From: Halomonas zincidurans B6
GTDB taxonomy: Bacteria; Pseudomonadota; Gammaproteobacteria; Pseudomonadales; Halomonadaceae
Direction of reading: 5' to 3'
NCBI RefSeq assembly: GCF_000731955.1
Contig: NZ_JNCK01000001.1
Location: forward strand, 558,001-622,000
DNA length: 64,000 nt
The notes under the pieces are model-generated. The model saw only the letters and a list, made by a program, of their open reading frames with translations, was not told where the DNA came from and made no database searches. Positions 50,248 to 59,551 of the stretch are shown piece after piece (position 1 is the stretch's first letter; each line of letters begins with the position of its first letter). Made by a program: the position numbers and the translations under genes.

Positions 50248-51141
50248 ATGTTTTCCGGTCTGAGTGCCTTTCCCTTGACCCCCATGAAGCATGACGTAGT
50301 CGACGAGATGGCCTTTATACGGCTGATCGAGCGCTTGACCGATGCTGGCGTTGACTCCATCGGTGCGCTGGGGTCGACGGGGAATTACGCCTATCTCACC
50401 CGGGAGGAACGGGCACGCATCGCGCAACTCGCGGTGAAACATGCCGGCGATGTCCCGGTCATCATTGGCATCAGCGCCTTGAGTACCCGAGAGGTATTGG
50501 CGCTAGCCGAAGATGCGCAGGAGGCGGGGGCGAGCGCTGTGCTACTGACGCCGATGTCGTATCAGAAATTATCCGAGGATGAAGTCTTCGGACTGTATGA
50601 AGCCGTGACACGCCAGCTGTCAGTGCCGCTATGTGTCTACGACAATCCTGGCACCACCCATTTCGAATTCAGTGACGAGCTGCATGGGCGCATCGCCCAA
50701 CTTCCCAACGTCGGCTCCATCAAGATTCCAGGCGTTCCAGCAGAACCTAATGCCGCCAGGGTGCGTGTCGAGCGTCTGCGAACGTTCATCCCGTCTCATG
50801 TCACGATCGGGGTCAGCGGTGACCCCTTGGCAGCCACAGGCATGAATGCTGGGTGTGAGGCCTGGTATTCGGTGGTTGGCGGCCTGTTCCCGAAAACAGC
50901 ACTGGCCATTACCCGTGCCTCCCAGGCGGGCAATACCCAGGAAGTCCTGCGCCTTTCCGAAAGATTGAACCCGCTGTGGGCACTGTTCAGCCAACATGGC
51001 GGCAGCCTACGCGTGGTAGCCACAGCAGCGGAACTCAAGGGCTTGGCCGCGTCTCCCTGCTTACCGCGGCCACTCAAAGCGCTGGAAGGAGCAGACCGAC
51101 AGGAGCTTGCCGGGCAGTTGCATGAGTTACAGCTGACCTGA
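50248..51141 (+). CDS. DapA/NAL-family (dihydrodipicolinate synthase-like) aldolase
   Basis: 297 residues from ATG at 50248, with GAGGAGAG upstream. Family features are IGALGSTGNYAYLTREERAR, the catalytic Tyr in LCVYDNPGTTHFEF and the Schiff-base Lys in NVGSIKIPGVPAE. The reaction is a pyruvate-type aldol or lyase reaction; it is probably not DapA itself because the GTTGE motif is replaced by GSTGN. It is monocistronic, with base composition somewhat lower in GC than its surroundings. Confidence 0.85.
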   Translation: MFSGLSAFPLTPMKHDVVDEMAFIRLIERLTDAGVDSIGALGSTGNYAYLTREERARIAQLAVKHAGDVPVIIGISALSTREVLALAEDAQEAGASAVLLTPMSYQKLSEDEVFGLYEAVTRQLSVPLCVYDNPGTTHFEFSDELHGRIAQLPNVGSIKIPGVPAEPNAARVRVERLRTFIPSHVTIGVSGDPLAATGMNAGCEAWYSVVGGLFPKTALAITRASQAGNTQEVLRLSERLNPLWALFSQHGGSLRVVATAAELKGLAASPCLPRPLKALEGADRQELAGQLHELQLT

Positions 51142-51174
51142 CGCGGAGTGCAAGGCATGATCCGCCGCCCGCCG

Positions 51175-51606
51175 CTAGCCATCGGCCGGTTTCGAGAAAG
51201 CCTCGAACACCTCGGCGCCGGTCAGGGTGCGGGTATCGTTGGCAAAATCGTAGTGCGCGGGTTTCTCGTCGATGAAGATCTGCAACGCCATGGCCCAGGG
51301 GTCGCCGTTGTCGATCAGCCCCACGGGAAACGCATAGTGGCCGCCCTCCTTGAGGCGATAGAACAAGTGTGTGCCGCAATGGCGACAGAAACCGCGCTCG
51401 GCCCACTCCGACGAGGCGTAGACGCTGACGCTCTCCTTGCCGCGCAGGGTCATCGGAGTGCGGCTTTCTATGGCCAGCAGCGGGCCGCCACCCCAGGTCT
51501 GGCACATCTGGCAGTGGCAAGCGCTCACTTCATGGCTGTCTAGCTCGACGCTCAGGTTGACGGCGCCGCACAGGCAGGCGCCCTGACATTGATGGTTGGC
51601 TGACAT
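51175..51606 (-). CDS. GFA family zinc protein (glutathione-dependent formaldehyde-activating-like)
   Basis: 143 residues with the Mss4-like fold of GFA proteins: zinc ligands in GACLCGAVNLSVEL, SACHCQMCQTWGGG and FCRHCGTHLFYRL. Many members annotated this way are not shown to act on formaldehyde, so the function is open. It is monocistronic and convergent with the DapA-like gene. Confidence 0.87.
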   Translation of the reverse strand: MSANHQCQGACLCGAVNLSVELDSHEVSACHCQMCQTWGGGPLLAIESRTPMTLRGKESVSVYASSEWAERGFCRHCGTHLFYRLKEGGHYAFPVGLIDNGDPWAMALQIFIDEKPAHYDFANDTRTLTGAEVFEAFSKPADG

Positions 51607-51707
51607 GTTCGGATCCTCGTTGTGTTGTTGCCGTTATGTCGAAGCTGTGCGATTTGCGGCATGCCAGCGACGGCGGGCCGCCATCCAGTGTAACCATGGC
51701 CGGCGCT

Positions 51708-52046
51708 TCACAGCTCGCGGCGGCGTTGCCGGCGACGCTGTGCCCGTCGTTTCAGTAACGCTGCGGTGGCGTCCTCTTGTAGCGGCAAGCCGGCGGCCCA
51801 TTCGATGTCGTCGCGGCAGTGGCCCATGTCGTCGAGGATTGCATCGTCGTAGGCAAGCAGCGGCAAAAAGCGCTGCCTGAAGGCGCGCCGGCGCTTGCGG
51901 TCGGCGAATGCGCGGCGCCGGCGCTTTTCGATCGCCTCGATCAGCCCGAGTGGTGGCATCGCCGGCATGTAGAAGTCGGGAAATTGCGTTCGCTCGGGTT
52001 GTGGCTCGCCGAACCGCGGACGGTTGGCCTGGTTGAGGTCGTTCAT
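51708..52046 (-). CDS. DUF1127 domain small protein
   Basis: 112 residues, very Arg-rich. The C-terminal half fits DUF1127: RQRFLPLLAYDDAILDDMG then CRDDIEWAAGLPL. Small DUF1127 proteins in other bacteria affect RNA or phosphate/carbon metabolism and stress. It is divergent from an adjacent LysR regulator, a common pairing that suggests regulation by that LysR. Confidence 0.8.
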   Translation of the reverse strand: MNDLNQANRPRFGEPQPERTQFPDFYMPAMPPLGLIEAIEKRRRRAFADRKRRRAFRQRFLPLLAYDDAILDDMGHCRDDIEWAAGLPLQEDATAALLKRRAQRRRQRRREL

Positions 52047-52205
52047 GGCGATGGCTCCTCATGGCCGCTCGCCCCTGCGGGGCGGCCGTTTCAGGGAATG
52101 TCGATGAGGGTCGCGACCTCGGGGTCAAGCTTGGCCCGAGCTTATGGTTCAAACAAACGAAAAGAACTACAGTGTGGTTTAAGGAAATCTGAAAGGTAAG
52201 CCGGC

Positions 52206-53138
52206 ATGACGACGATTCCACAGCCCTCAGAAGGCATGAACAGCCATGCAGACGTGGCCCGGGTGCCCTCGGCCTTGCCGTTGCTGGACAGCGATGTGTT
52301 GCGCACCTTCGTGGCCATCGCCGAAAGCGGCAGCTTCACGCGGGCGGCGCACAACGTGTTTCGCACCCCGTCGGCGCTGAGCATGCAGATCAAGCGGCTC
52401 GAGGAGACGCTCGGCCAGTCGCTGTTCGTGCGCGAGGCGCGGCGGGTGCGGCTGACCCCGCAGGGCGAGGTGTTGCTGGGCTATGGCCGCCGCCTGCTGC
52501 GCCTCAACGAGGAAGCGGTCGCTCACTTCATCGCGCCGCCGCTGGAAGGCAGCGTGCAGTTCGGCTCGCCCGACGATGTCGGCTCGCGCATCCTGCCGCG
52601 TGTGCTGGCGCAGTTCGCACGTTCGCACCCCGGCGTGCAGGTCGAGGTGGTGGTCGGGCGCAGCGTGGACCTGCTCGAGCGAGTGGACGCCGGCGAGTTG
52701 GACCTGGCGCTGGTCACCGTCGGCAACCAGGGGCCGCCTGCCGAGCGCGGCGAGGTAGTGTTCAGCGAGCCGTTGGTGTGGGCGAGCCTGGCGGGCGGCG
52801 TGGCCATCGAGCGCACGCCGCTACCGCTGGCGCTGGCCAACCACGGTTGTGCCTGGCGCAGTCTGGCGCTCGATGCGCTGGATCGCAGCGGGCTCGATTA
52901 TCGTGTTGCCTACACCAGCGAGAACTGCGCCGGGCAGGAGGCCGCGCTGCTCGCCGACCTGGCGGTGGCACCGCTGCCGCTGAGTCTTTTGCGCGCGCCG
53001 CTGCGGATCGTCGAGGCCGGCGCCGGTCTGCCGGCTATCGGCGAGTATCAGATGGCGATGGTGCGTGGGGCCAATACCGGCTCGGCCTGCGAGGTACTGG
53101 GCGGGCACGTCATCGAGGCGCTGCAGGGCTTGCGGTAA
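52206..53138 (+). CDS. LysR-family transcriptional regulator
   Basis: 310 residues from ATG at 52206 (AAAGG upstream; an ATG at 52236 is also possible). The N-terminal winged helix is LRTFVAIAESGSFTRAAHNV, then RTPSALSMQIKRLEETLGQS, followed by an effector-binding domain (~100-310) with FGSPDDVGSRILPRVLAQFA. It probably controls the divergent DUF1127 gene and possibly the EamA gene that once followed it. Confidence 0.92.
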   Translation: MTTIPQPSEGMNSHADVARVPSALPLLDSDVLRTFVAIAESGSFTRAAHNVFRTPSALSMQIKRLEETLGQSLFVREARRVRLTPQGEVLLGYGRRLLRLNEEAVAHFIAPPLEGSVQFGSPDDVGSRILPRVLAQFARSHPGVQVEVVVGRSVDLLERVDAGELDLALVTVGNQGPPAERGEVVFSEPLVWASLAGGVAIERTPLPLALANHGCAWRSLALDALDRSGLDYRVAYTSENCAGQEAALLADLAVAPLPLSLLRAPLRIVEAGAGLPAIGEYQMAMVRGANTGSACEVLGGHVIEALQGLR

Positions 53139-53149
53139 ATGGGGTACGC

Positions 53150-53490
53150 CGCGTTCGCCGAAGCGTATCGCTAACCACTTCCAGCTGATCATCGCCGCGG
53201 GGGCGCTGGTGCCCTTGGCGGCGTTGCTGGGCGAACTCGAGGCGATCGACGTGACCGGCCCGGTCGTCGCGAGCATGACGTTCCAGACGCTGGTGATCTC
53301 GTTCGGCGCGTTGCTGTTGTGGTTCGCGCTGCTGCGGCGTTACCTGGCCTCGCAGCTTGGCGTGTTCTCGTTTTTGTCGCCGGTGTTCGGGGCGCTGTTC
53401 GGCGCGCTGCTGCTCGGCGAGCCGCTGACGCTGAATTTCGTTGCCGGCGGCCTCGCCATTGTGTTGGGGATCGTTCTGGTCAGCCGCTGA
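53150..53490 (+). pseudogene. C-terminal fragment of an EamA/DMT transporter
   Basis: Right after the LysR stop a frame without its own start encodes the last three or four helices of an EamA transporter: HFQLIIAAGALVPLAALLG, FQTLVISFGALLLWFALLRR, then FSFLSPVFGALFGALLLGEP and GLAIVLGIVLVSR at the stop. The first ~200 residues are missing. The LysR-EamA order suggests the regulator once controlled it. Confidence 0.8.
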
Positions 53491-54413
53491 GGGACTGCCG
53501 AACACCAGTCGCTGGCGGGAAGACGAGCCGGCTGGTGACGGCGATGACGGCGATCGTCATCACCAGCACCAGCAGGGCGAGGGGCAGCGTCAGAAAATGG
53601 GTCAGTCCACCGATGACGGCGGGCCCCAACAGGAACCCCGTATAGCCGAACGTCGCCACCGAGCCGGCCGATCGTCATGCCGACCGAGAAGGCGAAGAAA
53701 CCGACGGCGAAGCCGCCTTCCAGCACGCCTTGCAGATAGATGCTGCTCCAGTCGGCGATGGTGCCTTCGGTGAACAGGGCACAAAACGCCACCAGGCACA
53801 GCCCGGCGAGTCGAGGGTCGAGTCGCCCCTGATCGCGTGTCGAGGTTTCGTCGTCTGGCGCCGGCATGGGGGGCTGATGGGCGCCGGCCGAAACGGCCAG
53901 TGTCGCGGCCGACAGCAAAGCGGCAAGCGAGAGTATCGTTACCGGCCCGAAACCCAGGGGGTGAGCACGCCGGCCAGCGCGGCGCCGGCGCCCCGCCGAG
54001 GCTCCAGGCGGCATGGAAAGATGACATGATCGGACGATCTTAGCGGTTCTCGATCAGGCTGCCGCGGGCATTCATGGCGACATCGAGGGCACCGTTGATG
54101 GCGCCCAGCAGGACCAGCGCGACCATCAGCGTGACGGTGTCCCGGGCGAAGCAGGGCAGCAACAGCGCCGCGGCGAAGGCGAGCCCCAGTACCCCGCAGA
54201 TGCGGGTGAGTGGCCAGCGGTCGACCGCCCGGGCGGCCAGCCGCATCCCTATGAGGGCGGCCGCCGCGAAGCCCAACAGCGCCAGCCCAGGACGAACTCC
54301 GAAACGCCGACGATCAGCCGCACCGGGGCGATTTCGATTGACCAGACGCCGATGCCGAGAAACGTCAGGGTGTTGCGCCAGCGCATCTGGTGCAGGCGGG
54401 CTTCGCTGCTCAT
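53480..54413 (-). pseudogene. MFS transporter pseudogene (YbjJ/FucP-like) with several lesions
   Basis: On the minus strand, pieces of one transporter appear in order but in different frames: start MSSEARLHQMRWRNTLTFLG and IVGVSEFVLG; after a shift near 54285, ALLGFAAAALIGMRLAARAV and LVLLGAINGALDVAMNARGS ending in a stop at 54040; then IMSSFHAAWSLGGA; after another shift SIYLQGVLEGGFAVGFFAFS; and at the end FGYTGFLLGPAVIGGLTHFL. At least three disruptions make it inactive. Confidence 0.82.
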
Positions 54414-54579
54414 GGTTTTTCTCCCTCAAGGGCCGCGGCGTCGCAGCAACGCTGGTGAGTGATGGGCAGGTGCTGTTTCTCGACGGAGGAACGACCGCGT
54501 TGCGCCTCGCTGAGTCTCTTTCCTCGCGAACGTTCCAATAACGAAGTCAATGGCTTGATCGATGAGAGAAGCTGGCTGC

Positions 54580-55317
54580 TCACGGCGCCTCGACGGCTTC
54601 GATCAACGCGCCGATCACGGCCTTGGTACGGTCGAGATAGTCGCTACCGTTGGAAGGCGGCGTGGGGTCGGCGGTCATCACGATGGTCATGGCGCGTTGG
54701 GGTACCACGAACAGCAACTGCCCGCCATAGCCCCAGCCGTAGTAGACCGGCACGTCGGCCAGCGTGGTGATGAACCAGCCGTAGCCGTAGTCGTCCTGAT
54801 TGAAGTGCGAGCGGGTGCGCGGCCGCCAGGAGCGCTCGATCCATTCGGCGGGCGGCACGCGTTCGCCGGCGTACTCCCCGCCCTGGCGATAGAGTTCGCC
54901 GACACGCAGCAGCGCCTGAGGCGTCAGCCCCATTTCGTTGCCGCCGAAGTAGATGCCCTGCGGGTTGCGGGTCCAGGGCGGAATGGCGATGCCCAGCGGC
55001 TCGCCCAGCCAGTCGCGCATCAGCGCCAGGGTGCTGCGCCCGCTGGCCTCGGTCAACGCGGCGGAAAGCAGGTGGCTGTTGCCGGTGGAGTACAGCATGC
55101 GCCCGCCGGGTTCGGCGACGAAGGGGCGGGTCAAGGCGTCACGAACCCAGTTGTCGCTGGCCACCCAGCCGCCGTAGTTGGCGCCGGAGGTGCGCTCCAG
55201 CCCGGCCTGCATCGACAGCAAATTGCCGACGCTGATGGTCTCGACGCGCGGGTCGATGTCGGCCGGCACACGCTCTCCGAGCAGTTCGACGATCGGCTGG
55301 TCGACACCTTCGACCAC
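54580..55317 (-). pseudogene. 5'-truncated class C beta-lactamase-like serine hydrolase
   Basis: The frame holds the middle and C-terminal parts of a beta-lactamase/penicillin-binding-like esterase: GNLLSMQAGLERTSGANYGG, the Tyr-motif region GGRMLYSTGNSHLLSAALTE and the terminal GWGYGGQLLFVVPQRAMTIV. The N-terminal domain with signal peptide and the catalytic Ser-x-x-Lys is absent, and no start in the upstream 60 bp supplies it. An open frame of 245 codons remains but should lack hydrolase activity. Confidence 0.75.
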
Positions 55318-55376
55318 GCCGCGCTCGATTGTCGAGCCGGCGCCAGCCGGCTCTATTACCGTTCAGCGGCCGAGTC

Positions 55377-55853
55377 TCAGAGCTTGCCGAGCACCGTTTC
55401 GGCGCTGCTCTGATCGACACCCTTGGCATCCACGCCGAGGTATTCGACCACGCCGTCGTCGACGATCATCGCGAAGCGCTTGCTGCGCGTGCCCATGCCG
55501 CCGGCGCTGGCGTCCATGTCGAGGCCCAGCGCGCGGGCGAACTCGGCGTTGCCGTCGGCGAGCATGGTAAACGCCTGGGCATTCTGCGCCTTCTGCCAGG
55601 CGTCCATGACGAAGGCATCGTTGACCGCCATGCAGGCGATGGCATCGACGCCCTTGGCGAAGATCTCGTCGGCCTTGATGACGAAACCCGGCATATGGGT
55701 GTTGGAGCAGCCCGGGGTGAAGGCACCGGGCACGGCGAACAACACTACGCGCTTGCCGGCGAACAGCTCGCCGGTGGAGATGTCCTGGGGCCCGTCGGCG
55801 CCGTTGGTCTTGAGGGTGACGTCGGGGATCTTGTCGCCTGTAGCGATGGTCAT
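55377..55853 (-). CDS. Prx5-type peroxiredoxin
   Basis: 158 residues. The active-site motif is VPGAFTPGCSNTHMPGFV with the peroxidatic Cys near residue 49 and the conserved Thr before it; a second Cys near 74 (IACMAVNDAFVMDAWQ) could be structural or resolving. Prx5 enzymes reduce H2O2 and alkyl hydroperoxides using glutathione or thioredoxin in the cytoplasm. It is monocistronic. Confidence 0.92.
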   Translation of the reverse strand: MTIATGDKIPDVTLKTNGADGPQDISTGELFAGKRVVLFAVPGAFTPGCSNTHMPGFVIKADEIFAKGVDAIACMAVNDAFVMDAWQKAQNAQAFTMLADGNAEFARALGLDMDASAGGMGTRSKRFAMIVDDGVVEYLGVDAKGVDQSSAETVLGKL

Positions 55854-56078
55854 GTCTGCATCCTTTCTTGACGAAGTGAGTGCTCATTACAGTGCACGTT
55901 AGCGCCATGCAATGTAGCAAAGCGATGGCTCGTCACTGTAGCAAGCGGGTTATGGAGTGGCTAACTGACGTCGTGAGTCGGGTTCTTCAATGCCTCCTGA
56001 GTCTCTTTGCATCCGTGCATCGGGCTAAGTGATAAACTGACGATGGGGTCAGGAAACCGAACAGGTCCAGAGGGCTGC

Positions 56079-56699
56079 ATGGCCAAGCGCAAGGGTGAAA
56101 TTCGTCAGCGCAATGTCGAGAACATTCTGCTGGCGGCGGAGCAGATATTCGCCGAAAGGGGCTACGCTGGCGCCTCGATGGGCGAGATCGCCCAATTGGC
56201 TCAGCTACCCAAGTCCAACGTGCATTACTACTTCTCGACCAAGGAGGAGTTGTACCGCGAGGTTCTGCTGGCGCTGCTCGAGGTCTGGAAGCAGGATGCG
56301 TTGTGCTTCGAGCTCTACGACGACCCGCGCGTGGTGCTGTCGACCTACATCCGCGCCAAGATGAATCACTCGCGCAATCGCGCGGCGGGCTCCAAGGTGT
56401 GGGCGGCCGAGGTGATGCAGGGCGGGGCGGTACTCGGTGCGAGCCTGCGCGACAATCTCTACCAGTGGGCCAAGCTCAAGGAAGCCAAGATCCGCGAGTG
56501 GATCGACGATGGCCGTATCCTGCCGGTCGAGCCCTCCTATCTGCTGTACATGATCTGGTCGTCAACCCAGCATTACGCCGATTTCGATTATCAGATAGCT
56601 CTGCTTAACGACGATGCGCCGCTCGACGACCGCCAGTTCGAGCACGCCGTCCAATCGGTGACCAGCGTCATCCTGCGCGGTATCGGCTTGTCACCATGA
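56079..56699 (+). CDS. TetR-family regulator (RutR-like)
   Basis: 206 residues from ATG at 56079, behind AGAGGG. The N-terminal helix-turn-helix is NILLAAEQIFAERGYAGASM then QLPKSNVHYYFSTKEELYRE. The C-terminal domain is of the RutR/YcdC type (VWAAEVMQGGAVLGASLRDN). RutR-like regulators sense uracil or thymine; located convergent to preA, it is the likely regulator of the pyrimidine degradation genes. Confidence 0.88.
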   Translation: MAKRKGEIRQRNVENILLAAEQIFAERGYAGASMGEIAQLAQLPKSNVHYYFSTKEELYREVLLALLEVWKQDALCFELYDDPRVVLSTYIRAKMNHSRNRAAGSKVWAAEVMQGGAVLGASLRDNLYQWAKLKEAKIREWIDDGRILPVEPSYLLYMIWSSTQHYADFDYQIALLNDDAPLDDRQFEHAVQSVTSVILRGIGLSP

Positions 56700-56720
56700 A
56701 GGTATTCCGAGGTTGGCTAA

Positions 56721-56748
56721 AAAGCCCCGGCCAACGCGCCGGGGCTTT
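56721..56748. terminator. Bidirectional terminator between tetR and preA
   Basis: Perfect 11-bp arms AAAGCCCCGGC and GCCGGGGCTTT with a 6-base loop are flanked by A runs on one side and T on the other. It serves two convergent genes. Confidence 0.85.
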
Positions 56749-56789
56749 CGTTCGTGCTTCGTGCACCAAAGTGGGCTGGTGGGCGGCGC

Positions 56790-58088
56790 TTAAGCTATTT
56801 CCCGGAACGGGTTGCGCGGGTCCTCGTTCCAGCTCATGTAGGGCTTGTCGCTGGGCTGCGGGACCATGCTGATGCAGTCCTCGACCGGGCAGGTGATCTG
56901 ACACAGGTTGCAGCCCACGCACTCCTCCTCGATCACCTCGTAGCGCCTGGCCCCGGCGTCATCGACCAGCTTGGCGATCGACTGATGCGAGGTGTCCTCG
57001 CAGGCGATGTAGCAACGCCCGCACTGGATGCACTTGTCCTGGTCGATATGCGCGATGGTCTGGAAGTTCATGTCCAGATACTTCCAGTCGGTGGTGTTGG
57101 CCACCGCCTTGCCGGAGAACTCGGCGAGGCTGCGATAGCCCTTCTCGGCCATCCAGCGCGCCAGGCCGTCCTGCATCTCCTCGACGATACGGAAACCGTG
57201 CAGCATGGCGGCGGTGCACACCTGCACCGCGCCGGCACCGAGTGCGGCGAACTCGGCGGCATCGCGCCAGTTGGAGATGCCGCCGATCCCGCAGATCGGC
57301 AGGTCCTGGGTTTCCGGGTCGCGGGCGATCTCGGCGACCATGTTCATGGCGATCGGCTTGACCGCCGCGCCGCAATAGCCGCCATGGGTACTCTGGCTGC
57401 CCACGGTGGGCATGGCGACCATGTTGTCGAGATCGATCGAGGTGATCGAATTGATGGTATTGATCAGCGAGACCGCGTCGGCGCCGCCGCGCATCGCCGC
57501 CCGCGCCGGGGCGCGGATGTCGGTGATGTTGGGGGTCAGCTTGACGATCACCGGCTTGGAATAATACTGCTTGCACCAGCGGGTGACCTGCTCGATGAGA
57601 TCGGGGTTCTGGCCCACCGCGGCGCCCATGCCGCGCTCGGGCATGCCGTGCGGGCAGCCCAGGTTGAGCTCGATGCCGTCGGCGCCGGTGGCTTCCACCA
57701 GCGGCAGGATCGCCTTCCAGCTCTCCTCGACGCAGGGCACCATGATCGAGACGATCAGCGCGCGATCGGGCCAGCGCTTCTTGACCTCGGTGATCTCGCG
57801 CAGGTTGATCGCCAGGCTGCGGTCGGTGATCAGCTCGATATTGTTGAAGCCCAGTACCTCGCGGTTCTTGCCGAAGTGCGCCGAGTAGCGCGACGACACG
57901 TTGACCGGCGCCGGGTCCTCGCCAAGGGTCTTCCAGACCACGCCGCCCCAGCCGGCTTCATAGGCACGTTCGACGTTGTAGGCCTTGTCGGTGGGCGGTG
58001 CGGAGGCCAGCCAGAAAGGATTGGGCGAGCGGATGCCGGCGAACTCGATGCTCAGATCGACGTCGGGCTTTTTCGCGGTTGCCTTCAT
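56790..58088 (-). CDS. preA: NAD-dependent dihydropyrimidine dehydrogenase subunit PreA
   Basis: 432 residues. A dihydroorotate-dehydrogenase-like FMN barrel (IRSPNPFWLASAPPTDKAYN; catalytic Cys in LNLGCPHGMPERGMGAAV) is followed by a C-terminal ferredoxin domain with two [4Fe-4S] clusters (CIQCGRCYIACEDTSHQ and CVGCNLCQITCPVEDC). With PreT it reduces uracil and thymine to the 5,6-dihydro forms. Its ATG overlaps the preT stop (TAATG), so the two subunits are coupled. Confidence 0.95.
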   Translation of the reverse strand: MKATAKKPDVDLSIEFAGIRSPNPFWLASAPPTDKAYNVERAYEAGWGGVVWKTLGEDPAPVNVSSRYSAHFGKNREVLGFNNIELITDRSLAINLREITEVKKRWPDRALIVSIMVPCVEESWKAILPLVEATGADGIELNLGCPHGMPERGMGAAVGQNPDLIEQVTRWCKQYYSKPVIVKLTPNITDIRAPARAAMRGGADAVSLINTINSITSIDLDNMVAMPTVGSQSTHGGYCGAAVKPIAMNMVAEIARDPETQDLPICGIGGISNWRDAAEFAALGAGAVQVCTAAMLHGFRIVEEMQDGLARWMAEKGYRSLAEFSGKAVANTTDWKYLDMNFQTIAHIDQDKCIQCGRCYIACEDTSHQSIAKLVDDAGARRYEVIEEECVGCNLCQITCPVEDCISMVPQPSDKPYMSWNEDPRNPFREIA

Positions 58089-59461
58089 TACGCCACCTCC
58101 TGCCGGGCCATGATGTCGTTGTGAATGGCCTGGGCGGCCAGCTTGCCGTGCTGCACGGCCTGGACGGTCAGATCCTGGCCGGCCGCCACGCAGTCGCCGC
58201 CGGCATACACGCCGGTGAGGCGGGTGTGGAAGTTGCCGTCGATCTCGATCTTGCCGGCTTCGCGGCCGAGCTGGGCGGCTCGGGTGTCGCTCAGGCTGGC
58301 GGCCTCGAAGGCCTGGCCGATCGCCGTGAATACCGCGTCGGCGGGTATGTCGAGGGTTTCGCCGGTGGCGGTGAGCGCACCGCCGCGGGACTCGGTGCGC
58401 GCGAAGCGCATGCCGGCCACGCGTCCGGCCTCGTCGAGCAGGACCCGGTCGGGCTGGGCCCAGGTGACGATGCGCACACCGTTGGCCTTGGCGATCTCCT
58501 GTTCGTGGCCGGTGGCGGCCATCGTCTCGCTGCCACGACGATAGACCAGGGTAACCGCCTCGGCGCCCAGCCGGGCCATCTGCACCGCCATGTCGATGGC
58601 GGTATTGCCGGCGCCGATCACCACGCAGCGCTTGGCCAGCGCCAGGTCGGCGAGGTCGTCACTCTGGCGCAGCTCGTGGATATAGTCGGTGGCGGGCATC
58701 AGTCCTTGGGCGTTCTCATCAGGCAGTCCCAGCTGGCGGCTGGCGCCGAGGCCGAGGCCCAGAAACACCGAATCGTAGTCGCGCTGCAGGGTGGCGAGCT
58801 CGAGGTTGTCGCCCAGGCGCTGGCCGTGGCGGATCTCGATGCCGCCGATCCCGAGCAGGAAGTCGATCTCTTGTTGCGCATAGTCGTCGATGAGCTTGTA
58901 GCGGGCGATGCCGTATTCGTTGAGCCCGCCGGGCTTGGCCTCGGCCTCGAAGATAGTCACCCGGTGGCCATGGGTGGCCAGCCGATGGGCGCAGGAGAGC
59001 CCGGCGGGTCCGGCGCCGACGATGGCGATGTGCTTGCCGGTATCGGCGGCGCGCACGAACGGGTGGCTGTCGAAGTGCATGTGGTCGACGGCGTGGCGTT
59101 GCAGCAGGCCGATCAGTACCGGCTGGCATTCGGCGTCGTGATTGCGCACGCAACTCTGCTCGCAGAGGATCTCGGTGGGGCAGACCCGGGCGCAGCTGCC
59201 GCCGAGGATGTTCTCTTCGAGGATGGTCTGTGCGGCGCCGTTGATGTTGTCCTCGGCGATTTCGCGAATGAAGCGCGGGATGTCGATGTCCGACGGGCAG
59301 GCTTCCACGCACGGCGCATCGTAGCAGTACAGGCAGCGCTGGCTTTCGATGAACGCCTGGCGCTGGGTCAATGGCGGGTGCAGATCGCTGAAGTTGGCCT
59401 CGAGCGAGGCGCTATCGCTGCCATGACCGGCGCGGGGCAGGTGATCGAGTGGATGAGTCAC
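58088..59461 (-). CDS. preT: Dihydropyrimidine dehydrogenase subunit PreT (FAD/NAD, Fe-S)
   Basis: 457 residues from GTG at 59461, chosen because AAGGAG lies 7 bases upstream. The N-terminal Fe-S region (RCLYCYDAPCVEACPSDI, then CARVCPTEILCEQSC) resembles GltD. FAD motif IAIVGAGPAGLSCAHRLATH and NAD motif RCVVIGAGNTAIDMAVQMAR follow. It transfers electrons from NAD(P)H to PreA in the cytoplasm. Confidence 0.95.
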   Translation of the reverse strand: MTHPLDHLPRAGHGSDSASLEANFSDLHPPLTQRQAFIESQRCLYCYDAPCVEACPSDIDIPRFIREIAEDNINGAAQTILEENILGGSCARVCPTEILCEQSCVRNHDAECQPVLIGLLQRHAVDHMHFDSHPFVRAADTGKHIAIVGAGPAGLSCAHRLATHGHRVTIFEAEAKPGGLNEYGIARYKLIDDYAQQEIDFLLGIGGIEIRHGQRLGDNLELATLQRDYDSVFLGLGLGASRQLGLPDENAQGLMPATDYIHELRQSDDLADLALAKRCVVIGAGNTAIDMAVQMARLGAEAVTLVYRRGSETMAATGHEQEIAKANGVRIVTWAQPDRVLLDEAGRVAGMRFARTESRGGALTATGETLDIPADAVFTAIGQAFEAASLSDTRAAQLGREAGKIEIDGNFHTRLTGVYAGGDCVAAGQDLTVQAVQHGKLAAQAIHNDIMARQEVA

Positions 59462-59551
59462 GGTGGAACTCCTTCGGCTCGTCGGGGCCCGGCGATGAGG
59501 CCGATACCGCAGCGAGCCGAGCATTGTTATTGGATGACGGTTATCGGCGAC